Below are positions 45,101 through 52,101 of a DNA stretch of 64,000 nucleotides, one piece after another. Below the pieces are notes generated by a model. It did not search any database, had not been told where the DNA came from, and saw only the letters and a program-made list of their open reading frames with translations. The translations under genes were made by a program, and so were the position numbers. This DNA is from Pseudomonadales bacterium (GTDB lineage Bacteria; Pseudomonadota; Gammaproteobacteria; Pseudomonadales; Halieaceae). Location: contig JACKNO010000002.1 in assembly GCA_024234815.1 (NCBI GenBank), forward strand, positions 659,294-723,293. The letters run 5' to 3'. The stretch's first letter is position 1, and every line of letters starts with the position of its first letter.

Positions 45101-47918
45101 AGCTGCCGGAGTTACCCGCCTTGAACGTGATTACCTCGCCGTCCTCGCCGTTTATGATATACAAGCCCGACGGCTGCAGATTACCTCTGGTGGCGGATTT
45201 GAACTGGATAATCTCGTCCAGTCCGTCATTATTGAAATCAAACGCCACCGGGGTTGATGAGGCTGACTCGTTATAATCTGCCACTATGAAGCCCGCTGCA
45301 GCCTGATCCCAGAGCGGTTCACCATCGCTATCAAAAGCGCGCAGGGTAAGGTTGCCGCCACCATCTGCCTGCAGCATGGTAGCGAATTCGGGGAAAGGAT
45401 CACCGTCAAGTTCTGCCACCGTGATACCCGTGAAAGGAAATCCGAAGCCGCCGCCGCGATAAGCGCGCTGCCACTGTATGGCACCGTCGTGGGAGAAGAG
45501 GTAAATGTTCGAAGCATCTATGCCGAGAATTTCGGGGAATGCGTCGTTGTCAAAATTTGCAATGGCAACGTTTAGAAAGTCGCTGCCGCCATTAGCTATC
45601 GTTTGCTCCACAGGGAGTTCGAAAAGGAGATTACCCTCGTGATCCAGGACCAGCTGGTTCCAGATAATCTCGGTGTCGCCATCCATATCCAGGTCGACGA
45701 TAGTTGGTGTCGCAGCGCGTTGAATGGAGCGGGTTATCCCGCCGATGTACTCCCACAAAATGCGACCGGAAAAACCATCGTAGGCAACAACGGCATTGCG
45801 GGTCGTGTTCTGTACAACGGTTCCGCCTGCCACATTGGTGAAACCCATAATCAGCTCGGGAAAGCCGTCACCGTTCAGATCGACGGGTACCGGGCTCGCA
45901 TTCACATGGCCGCTGTTTGAAACAGTATCGAAGGAATCGGCCTCGGACAGACCGCCAGCGGGCCAGTTCGCCAGCTGCGATCCATCGAGATTGACCGCAT
46001 AGAGCCGGTCGTCCTCTGCCCCGGCTTCGGCCAACTCCCTGTTGAAGCGAAAATACTGGCCGACCAACTCCAGTTCCGGATCGTCATCGAGATTGACCAG
46101 GGTTGTCACGGCACTATTGGAGGCGGCGCCAAGCGCTTCATTTATGGATGCGCCGGTCGAAGAGCAGTCACGTGGATCTACAACAAATACCTCGGTGAAC
46201 AGCCTGTTACGGCCCCCTTCGACCAGCGCCACCAGTTCAACATCACCGTCACCGTCCACATCCGCCGCCGACATGGTGCCAGCGTAAACGCGCGGCGCCG
46301 TGCGGCACTTTTCCAACAGGCCAATATCGATGGACTCCACCTGTCGCGGCGTATAGCTGAAACTGCCGTTGGTACTGAAGCTGTCCAGGTTTCCGCGCCC
46401 GGGGCTGGACTGCTGTGTGGCCAGCAGCGCATCCGCGTTCGGGTCGTAATCGTTGGCAAGCACCCCCGAAGCTGCGTCGATGACCAGGGTCTCCCCGGCC
46501 CGGGCGATGTAAATGTCGTCGCGGGCACTCGGTGCACCATTCAAAGCGGTCACCGCTACACGGAAACTGGCAAAATCGGACTCACCCGCCCTGTCGGTCG
46601 CTTCAACGGCGACATCCCAGGAGCGCACCTGTCTCTCCTGTGGAATCCAGCGGATATCGCCGCTACTACTATCGATGGTCAGCCCGGGCGGGCTATCGAG
46701 AAGGCGAAAGGTCACGTTATCACCCGCATCGGCATCAGTGGCTGTCACCTGTACCGCAAGTTGGCCACCCACGGTCAGTGTTTGATTCCCCGGGACGCTA
46801 ACCTTCGGCGGCACATTCGCCAAAGGCGCCACAGGCTCCGTATACACGGTGATAGTGAAAGCGGCCTCACTGGAACGCGCGGTGTCATCGGTCACTCGCA
46901 CGGAAACGGCGTTGCCACCGATATCGTCACTTCCGGGCCTCCAGTTGAGGGTTCCCGCGGCCGACACGGATAGCCCCGCCGGCCCGCCCAGCAATTCCCA
47001 GCTCGCGGTAGACCCCGTATCGGGGTCCGCGGCAAAAAGATTCATTTCAAAAAGCCGGTCAGCGGGGATAGAACGATTGCCGGGATTCAGAATGATGGGG
47101 GACGTTTCTCCCGACACAAAGGGTAATTGTGAGCACACCGTGTCCAGAACATTGATGGTATCGTCCCGATTGCAGTCACCGTCGCCCACCAGTTCGCCGC
47201 GCTCGAGGATGTGCTCGACGATCAGGCGCACGTCCTCGATATCGAGACGGCCATCGCCGTTGGCGTCACCGGGTATGCCCTGTGCCTCCGCCCCCGGAGA
47301 CAGTAGCAGACAGCCCGCCGCCAGCAGCGGCAAGACGACCGTATGCAAGGGACGAGCCCAGGCCCGACGCGACAGCAGCACCAGCAGCAGGATCAACACG
47401 GCAATCGCCACGTTCGGCAAGGTGGGGATGGGTGCTGCATCCGTGGGCGCCGCTGCGGCTGTGATGGTTATGGTGCCCGCGGCCGCCGTTGCCGCCAGGA
47501 TGGGATTGGCAGTCGCACTGGAAATCACAATGCCGTCCCAGGTAAGCGGAGTATCGCCTGCCGGCGCGTTGTCCCTGGCGGTAATGCTGAGCGCGGCCAG
47601 CGTGCCGGACAGCAGGGGGGCAACCGGCGAACTCGTGATCACAATGCGTTCGCGCCCGGGGCTGATCGCGCTGCTGGCCAGACTGTGATCGGAAGAAAGG
47701 GCCGTACCCGGGGTGACAGAGCTAATGACCACGCGCGAGGCGTCGTAGAGCACATCAAACTGCAGCGCAACGGCGCTACCGTCTGTAGTCAGTGTGGCGA
47801 AGACGCTGCCGCTATCACCGACTTCCAGCGTCGCATCGCCAATACCCAGGGACACCTGGGCACCTGCGACGCAGGGCCACAGGAACAGTACAAAAACAAT
47901 GGTACAGGCGATTCGCAT
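39195..47918 (-). CDS. Giant multidomain RHS-repeat surface protein
   Basis: 2907 residues. Order: signal peptide (1-20); cohesin-like domain (~21-152); mid-protein IPTL signal (164-167) with helix 169-183, then SRRAWARP and a second helix; dockerin repeats (~216-266: DANGDGRLDIED, then DCNRDDTINVLD); Ig/cadherin-like domains; FG-GAP/VCBS-like repeats (~540-1000); PASTA-like domain (~1155-1220: PNVVGSTEVDAEAALVAAG); MopE-like DCDDADRARFPGA; RHS/YD repeats (~1470-2640) ending RARFYDPTIGRFVSRDP; and a ~260-residue variable C-terminus with hydrophobic Gly/Ala helices and a short charged domain. RHS proteins wrap a C-terminal effector in a shell. The C-terminal activity and an immunity partner were not recognised. 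Confidence 0.9.
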   Translation of the reverse strand: MRIACTIVFVLFLWPCVAGAQVSLGIGDATLEVGDSGSVFATLTTDGSAVALQFDVLYDASRVVISSVTPGTALSSDHSLASSAISPGRERIVITSSPVAPLLSGTLAALSITARDNAPAGDTPLTWDGIVISSATANPILAATAAAGTITITAAAAPTDAAPIPTLPNVAIAVLILLLVLLSRRAWARPLHTVVLPLLAAGCLLLSPGAEAQGIPGDANGDGRLDIEDVRLIVEHILERGELVGDGDCNRDDTINVLDTVCSQLPFVSGETSPIILNPGNRSIPADRLFEMNLFAADPDTGSTASWELLGGPAGLSVSAAGTLNWRPGSDDIGGNAVSVRVTDDTARSSEAAFTITVYTEPVAPLANVPPKVSVPGNQTLTVGGQLAVQVTATDADAGDNVTFRLLDSPPGLTIDSSSGDIRWIPQERQVRSWDVAVEATDRAGESDFASFRVAVTALNGAPSARDDIYIARAGETLVIDAASGVLANDYDPNADALLATQQSSPGRGNLDSFSTNGSFSYTPRQVESIDIGLLEKCRTAPRVYAGTMSAADVDGDGDVELVALVEGGRNRLFTEVFVVDPRDCSSTGASINEALGAASNSAVTTLVNLDDDPELELVGQYFRFNRELAEAGAEDDRLYAVNLDGSQLANWPAGGLSEADSFDTVSNSGHVNASPVPVDLNGDGFPELIMGFTNVAGGTVVQNTTRNAVVAYDGFSGRILWEYIGGITRSIQRAATPTIVDLDMDGDTEIIWNQLVLDHEGNLLFELPVEQTIANGGSDFLNVAIANFDNDAFPEILGIDASNIYLFSHDGAIQWQRAYRGGGFGFPFTGITVAELDGDPFPEFATMLQADGGGNLTLRAFDSDGEPLWDQAAAGFIVADYNESASSTPVAFDFNNDGLDEIIQFKSATRGNLQPSGLYIINGEDGEVITFKAGNSGSYYDEALTVADVDGDGSAEIITNMVTEYGADTVQIWDNLPGEPFPPARPIRSGTNSHPTWINVDGSLPTSIAPHWLQPGRNGWHMIQPDIDPLAPEHDSFTYVANDGEFDSAIATVNIEIRPVGNPPFFLSEPDRGATRGIAYRYEPLVVDIDPGDLVSFELIAGPAGMTIDTATGALNWYPESHGDYPVSIVANDTLGFSTAQIFTLSVGDPVRVPNVVGSTEVDAEAALVAAGLQKGSVYLISHSTLPAGEVYEQRPSAGAVVAISDRVALYVSSGPGAFDRDDDGDGFSENEGDCDDADRARFPGAVDINDDGIDQDCDGIDGSKRLVAIELDPAAKRVLTNQPVPIKAMGIFEDGSAQNLSSVANWTRGPTFLEGAAGAYTAEARFAGVTGTSSITVIDRADDELAPIARIDTPASGASVAAPVDIVGTASDDNLLRWELAYQYAGEDEFVLFAEGSSQRVSGVIGRFDPTTLLNGLYNIRLRVLDAGGNESEDTTTVVVDSQFKVGNFSLRYVDLELPLNGIPITVVRSYDSRDKRQGDFGVGWQLGVDSVEIRTNRELGSGWQVLRSGLTYGLAETDAHLAAIQMPNGRVEVFRMVVGPAVSPIVPFPPFSQSVRFEALPGTRGTLESLEVNNISILDPQPGPVSLRLDSNGDVYNPTLFRYTAPDGTKLDLDILDGIQRAETPAGQVLTFTPTSITHSNGTVVDIGRDAAGRITAITDAAGFSQTYSYDANGNLRAHSDQEDFVTRFDYDANHNIVRITDPLGRNVVRNDYDEQGRLISATNAAGNTIRYSHDVAGRRELVTDPDGFVTAHDYDDDGNVVRVTDPLGGVTVNTFDERGNPLTVTNPEGETTTFTYDSRDNRLSATDPVGATTTYSYDASDRMLTRTDALGRQTKYEYDESGRLQRITNPAGKQESQRFWDASGSLIADMDARGNTRRYERNAQGYAVATIDPRGNRSTSQLNANGIPVSTTDARGGVNTLELDRRGWIEKVTAPEGNYQNFVFDAQGEIATVSDAAGNAASQVLDASGRITRFTGPDGGVNQFFYDARGNRIRQVDGSGLETNFKYDALGRLVQTRLGEGGVAETTYDAVGRVLSDTDPNGNTTSYEYDPAGSNTAVTDALGNRTEFSYDLVGNLSARLDARGNTTRYRYDVLDRLVETEYPDGSTETVAYDEIGNVIAETDRLGRTKLYGYDQNNNLVSVTDTDGGVSTFAYDENNNRIEQVDAKGRSTRMLYDANNRLVGKRYPDGSTEAYEYNALGQIARMTLPDGKYVDSTYDGFGRPAGHDLNGEASESFSYDGAGRLSEASNLWGTVEYSYDSGGRVIEIRSEGGHTVQYGYDDSGNRTSISTRLNGQPERVTLYSYDALNRLATVQEPDGDITSYTYDPVGNVASMTYPNGVVSGFTYDNVNQLTRIEHRQGASLLAAYDYTLDAGGRRLRVDHANGDSVSYDYDSADRLLLETHRNSSNVVVFEQTFSYDAVGNRLTQRVSGQAQTLFSYDSADKLLSAGALSFAYDANGRLIARNSPQGIIGYDYDVEGQLLRVTTSMGTVTYGYDASGKRRQRSHNGSEQNYLLDEASLTGYDQTLVAFDGSGSQLAEYHWGDRLISADDGANDRFYHFDAGGNTRLLTDEVGVVSDSYDYEAFGRVRNRTGVADNPYGFAGESQQNPEGLIYLRARFYDPTIGRFVSRDPFSGTAEDPVSLHRYLYANANPIMYTDPSGMESFTLKGQMAVGAIINVTISLVSDYLSNASPTEMITNAVIAAGFGAAGGAVGGGLAWAGQKMLVASVAQTATQRGVIFLSIVTVKSAVNTLIGVYQSEFTDALGTTANNVSPWVMGKIFVVNLVVETVTLGYGNRFSRMYSQPYMADSALSGSASSRTQKLFDKWIESGGDIFDFLVKAGKGKSPKHPANAILAYIDEMHGEAAEILQEEFVVRLKVIDTPKALEAFVESARGAFIVIAGS

Positions 47919-48017
47919 CAGGTGACCCTCACGGCTCCAGTTGATGAGGCCGCAAAAAGGCTCCTCTTTGCGTTACGCGGCCAATGTTCAGGAATTGGCT
48001 CAATTATTAGCCGCCGT

Positions 48018-48037
48018 TTTGTGATCCAGATCATGTT
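48018..48037. promoter_or_regulatory. CRP-like binding site in the divergent RHS/subtilase promoter region
   Basis: TTTGTGATCCAGATCATGTT closely resembles the CRP/Vfr consensus (TGTGA-N6-TCACA), matching TGTGA and TCA-A partly. It lies in the 294-bp region between the RHS start (47918) and the S8 protease start (48213), so it could serve either. Catabolite-type control is inferred. Confidence 0.4.
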
Positions 48038-48212
48038 TTGTACATATGTGCGCAACGGCACCTGGGATATCGGCCCACCAGCCTCCCTGTCCGCGGCTAT
48101 TTGGACAAAATTGATAGCTTGTAATAGCATGATCGAAAGTGCATCCCCGGGGCAAATCCCGGCGCCAGATTCACTACAAGAGACTGCTTGCAGTGAATAA
48201 CAGGACTACACC

Positions 48213-51212
48213 ATGCTCGCTTCCGGAATGTCGCGCCCGAAACTGATCGGCGTCGGCATGATCGCCCTGGCTCTGCTGGTGACATCACCTGGCCTGTGGG
48301 CGAGGACCGCAGCCGTTGAGGATGTGCGAACAATTGCCCGCCTCTATTCCGCCGCATTCGATCGGCAACCCAAAGTAAGCGGCCTCAATTTCTGGGTCGA
48401 CGCATTTGAAGCTGACCTGTCGCTGGTCGCGATCGCAAGGAGGTTCGTCGACTCGCCTGAATTTGCTTCCCGCTACGGCGCACTTACTGACCGGAAATAC
48501 GTTGAGCAGCTCTTTCTGAACGTGTTGGGACGGGCAGGGGAACAATCCGGCACCGCCTTTTGGGTTGAAAAACTGGCCGAGGGCGCTTCCAGGGCGCTGG
48601 TACTGACCAGGTTTGCCGACTCACCCGAGAATATCAGCAAGACTACCGCGTTATTCGCCGATATGAGGCTGGTGGGGGGGCAGTGGGTATTTGAACAGGG
48701 CGGTACCTTCAGCTTGCGCGGCCGCATGGTGGTGCCGGCCTTCGCAGCCGTCGATACCGACACCAACGACCCCGGCGCACCCTACCAGTCCAACGACTGG
48801 CCACACCTGGCCGTGGCCATACCCAACCCCGTGACACTCAGCGGCTACATCAATGAGCCCGGCACGGGTGCTCCCGGGCGCTCACAGGTACCCGGCGATC
48901 AAGACGATTACTTCGCCGTGGAACTGCTTGCCGGGCAGGTTATCACCATGCTGGTTTCCGACTTCGAGATTGCGGACTGCGATCTGTACCTGTTCGATGC
49001 CAATGGCAACTTTATTGACGCATCGGTGGGCATCGGCGAAATAGAAAGCCTGGTCGTGCCCGCAGACGGCATGTACCTGGTGAACCCCTATGCATTCCAG
49101 GGCGCCTCTAATTACCTGTTGATCATCGGCAATGTCAACATCGGCGGCGCAGCGGGCGGCCCGACTGTATCCAGTAGTTTTGTCCCGGGGCAGGCTGTGG
49201 TCCGGTATACGAGCAACGCGGCACTGAAGCGTGGACAGTCGGCTAAAGCGATGGTAGCAACAGACGGATTCAGTGTCCGCGCCGGAGTCGCTGACCGCGA
49301 GATGCTGCTGGAACTCGACCGGAGCGCGGTGTCGTCCAGGGCGGCGGGCGCGGCAAGTTCGCCAGCCTCGGGCAGCAAGTCGGATCTCATCCACGACCCG
49401 GTGGACCGTGAAAAGTGGGAAACCCTGATGAGCTTGAAGGCCTTGCGTCGCAATCCGATGGTCAGGCTCGCGGAACCCAATTACCTGGTGACGGCAGCGG
49501 CGGTACCGAATGACGAGTTCTACCCACTACAATGGCATTACCCGATGATGAACCTGCCTGCCGCCTGGGATCTCGAGACGGGAAATTCCAGTGTGGTGGT
49601 CGCGGTCATCGACACCGGAGTACTGCTCGGTCATCCCGACTTGCAGGGACAACTCGTACCGGGTTACGACTTTGTGAGCGGACCCGGCTCGGGTGACGGC
49701 GGCGGCATAGACAACAACCCCGACGATCCGGGGGACGGTGGCGCTTTGGGCGCGAGCTCATTCCACGGCACCCACGTCGCCGGGACGGTAGCTGCAAGAA
49801 CCAACAATGGCCGCGGGGTGGCAGGTGTCGCCTGGGGGGCTCGCGTCATGCCCGTCAGGGTACTGGGAGTCGGTGGCGAAGGCAGCAATTACGATATCAT
49901 CCAGGGGATACGCTGGGCAGCCGGACTGCCCAATGACTCGGGCACCTTGCCGGCGCGGCGGGCCGATGTCATCAACCTCAGCCTGAGCGGGCCAGTCTTC
50001 AGCGCCAGCGAACAGGACGCTATTACCGCCGCCAGAAGGGCTGGCGCCATAATCGTTGCCGCAGCCGGCAACGAGGCCAGCGCGGCACCCTCCTACCCCG
50101 CCTCATACGATGGCGTGATCTCCGTTAGCGCAGTGGATCTCGGGCGCAACCTTGCCAGTTATTCCAATTTTGGGCCCAGTGTCGACGTCGCCGCGCCTGG
50201 CGGCAATCCCGCGACAGACCTGAACGGCGACGGCTACCCGGACGGTGTATTGAGCACAGCAGCTGAAGACTCATCGGCCAGCCCTGCCTTTGGCTACTTT
50301 TTCCAGGTAGGCACGTCCATGGCCACTCCTCACGTCGCGGGAACCATCGCCCTGATGAAATCGGCCAATGCCGCGATTACGCCGCAGCAGGTTGACCAGC
50401 TATTGGCCACAGGCCAGCTGACCGACGATATCGGCAGCAACGGACCTGACCCTGAATTCGGTTATGGCCTGATCAATGCACGCAAGGCTGTACAGGCGGC
50501 TATTGACCTGGGTGCGAGTCCGGGCTCCCCCGGCAACCCCGTACTGGGGGTTACACCCGCTTCGCTGAACTTCTACGGGGACACGACATCCATCGAAATG
50601 ACCGTACAGAATATGAACACCGGAAGGCTCCAGGTCACGGGTATTGTCACAGATCAGCAATGGATTGATGTAATCCCTGTTGAAGTCAACAGTGACGGCG
50701 TCGGCAGATACCTGGTTTCTGTAGACCGCAGCAGCCTTGCCGATGGCATCTATTCCGGCAGGCTCACTGTTCGGTCCAGCGTCAACAATGTGATTGTCAC
50801 CATCGTCACCTCGGTCAATTCCAACACGCAGCGTAATAATATCGGCCATGTCTATGCACTGCTGCTGGATGCGGATACCAATACCGTGATCCAGCAACTC
50901 AGCCCGCAGCCTGTCAATGGCGCCTACCCGCTCAACTTCGAAAATGTGCCGAAAGGCAGGTACAATATTATCGCCGGCACCGACTCCGACAACGATAGCT
51001 TCATCTGCGATACGGGCGAAGCCTGCGGCGCCTATGTCACCATTGAAAAGCCGATTGATATTGAAGTATTCCAGGATCTGAACAACCTGGAATTCCCGGT
51101 AGGCTACAGTATTGCCCTGCCTTCGCGCAGCGCCGAGGATACAAAAAACAGCAAGCCAGGCCGGGGGATCTACCGCCTCGAGCAACAAACCACAACTGGC
51201 GTAGCACGCTGA
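48213..51212 (+). CDS. Secreted subtilisin-like (S8) protease with N-terminal DUF4214
   Basis: 999 residues. Signal peptide (~1-32), then a DUF4214 repeat region (~35-150: IARLYSAAFDRQP, LFLNVLGRAGEQSG), a bacterial pre-peptidase C-terminal-like domain (~215-325), a pro-domain-like region, and the catalytic domain with Asp467 (AVIDTGV), His521 (HGTHVAGT), Asn in AAGNEA and Ser702 (GTSMATPHVAG). A strand-rich C-terminus follows. DUF4214 modules occur in secreted and adhesive proteins of marine bacteria. Divergent from the RHS gene; a protease that could process RHS or neighbouring surface proteins is a tempting but untested link. Confidence 0.9.
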   Translation: MLASGMSRPKLIGVGMIALALLVTSPGLWARTAAVEDVRTIARLYSAAFDRQPKVSGLNFWVDAFEADLSLVAIARRFVDSPEFASRYGALTDRKYVEQLFLNVLGRAGEQSGTAFWVEKLAEGASRALVLTRFADSPENISKTTALFADMRLVGGQWVFEQGGTFSLRGRMVVPAFAAVDTDTNDPGAPYQSNDWPHLAVAIPNPVTLSGYINEPGTGAPGRSQVPGDQDDYFAVELLAGQVITMLVSDFEIADCDLYLFDANGNFIDASVGIGEIESLVVPADGMYLVNPYAFQGASNYLLIIGNVNIGGAAGGPTVSSSFVPGQAVVRYTSNAALKRGQSAKAMVATDGFSVRAGVADREMLLELDRSAVSSRAAGAASSPASGSKSDLIHDPVDREKWETLMSLKALRRNPMVRLAEPNYLVTAAAVPNDEFYPLQWHYPMMNLPAAWDLETGNSSVVVAVIDTGVLLGHPDLQGQLVPGYDFVSGPGSGDGGGIDNNPDDPGDGGALGASSFHGTHVAGTVAARTNNGRGVAGVAWGARVMPVRVLGVGGEGSNYDIIQGIRWAAGLPNDSGTLPARRADVINLSLSGPVFSASEQDAITAARRAGAIIVAAAGNEASAAPSYPASYDGVISVSAVDLGRNLASYSNFGPSVDVAAPGGNPATDLNGDGYPDGVLSTAAEDSSASPAFGYFFQVGTSMATPHVAGTIALMKSANAAITPQQVDQLLATGQLTDDIGSNGPDPEFGYGLINARKAVQAAIDLGASPGSPGNPVLGVTPASLNFYGDTTSIEMTVQNMNTGRLQVTGIVTDQQWIDVIPVEVNSDGVGRYLVSVDRSSLADGIYSGRLTVRSSVNNVIVTIVTSVNSNTQRNNIGHVYALLLDADTNTVIQQLSPQPVNGAYPLNFENVPKGRYNIIAGTDSDNDSFICDTGEACGAYVTIEKPIDIEVFQDLNNLEFPVGYSIALPSRSAEDTKNSKPGRGIYRLEQQTTTGVAR

Positions 51213-51410
51213 AACCCTTTGCACGAACACATACCTGAGCCTCGGGAATTGCCCGCGCGGCCAGGACGGCAAGCGAAGACGGGTTCCGGGCGGCCGCGCT
51301 GGCGGCACACCCGAAATGGCGGTTGAATATCACAATCCGGGGAAGGATTCTGCTAGTCTAGCGAATCGCCGAATGACCCGTAATCTTGCAAACGAACTGG
51401 CTCTAACTAC

Positions 51411-52046
51411 ATGACCGAGAGAATCAAGACACTTCACGCAAGGGCGCCGAGACTATGCGCCGCCGGCCTACTCAGCCTGCTACTCACCGCATGTGGCGAA
51501 CAGGCGGCGGACACCACCTGCAAAGCGGTCGGTGACAACAGACTGCAGGACACGCTGTTTTCCGCATTGAAAGTACCGCGTCCCCAGCGCCACTGGCAAT
51601 CATCGGAACACTCCGCGGGAGGGTCCTTTACCTACGAAGCGACCGATGGCGTGTTGACCATTGAACAAATCGGCGTGGAGCCCTGGATGATTCTCACCCA
51701 GAGCCTTGACCCACGCTCACTGGCGGGAAAGGTGATTGAATTCAGCGCCGACATCAGATTCGAGCTGGGAACTCCCAAACAGGCTCACGGCCTGAAAACA
51801 GGTGGCGGCCTGCTGCTCACGGCAAGAAAGAACGGCAGGGTTGTGCTGAATTCCATCTTCGATCACGAGCCGAATATGGGTGTGCACGACTGGCAATCGA
51901 TCCGTATCGTGGTGGAGATACCAGAGGAGATAGACTACCTCGAGGTCGGTTTTATGCACCAGGCCGGGGGCCTGATCCAGGTGCGCAACCCCGCAGTGCG
52001 CGAGTTGACCGGGACCTGTGAGCTGACGCTGCTGGGTCAGCCTTGA
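51411..52046 (+). CDS. Lipoprotein of unknown function
   Basis: 211 residues; lipobox LTAC with Cys28. The mature part is strand-rich with phrases such as LSLDPRS-like QSLDPRSLAGKVIEF, GGGLLLTARKNGRV and NMGVHDWQSIRIVVEIPEE, which read as a carbohydrate-binding or jelly-roll-like domain. The same motif (LNMGLHAWQTVHVMMELPP) appears in a fragment near 55.9 kb. The gene is 55 bp upstream of the YfhO-like gene, probably one transcript. Function is not known. Confidence 0.65.
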   Translation: MTERIKTLHARAPRLCAAGLLSLLLTACGEQAADTTCKAVGDNRLQDTLFSALKVPRPQRHWQSSEHSAGGSFTYEATDGVLTIEQIGVEPWMILTQSLDPRSLAGKVIEFSADIRFELGTPKQAHGLKTGGGLLLTARKNGRVVLNSIFDHEPNMGVHDWQSIRIVVEIPEEIDYLEVGFMHQAGGLIQVRNPAVRELTGTCELTLLGQP

Positions 52047-52101
52047 GTGCGGCCCGCTAGTCCGTGAATCCGCGCCAACTGACTCATCAAGAATTGATAC
52101 C

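Noticed and set aside
44067..45257. 396-codon plus-strand ORF inside the RHS gene
   Set aside because: Shadow of the RHS reading frame; no start signal or domain.
48213..51212. Subtilase as the processing enzyme for the exosortase substrates
   Set aside because: PEP-CTERM and IPTL signals are cut by exosortases; there is no sequence evidence linking this protease to them.
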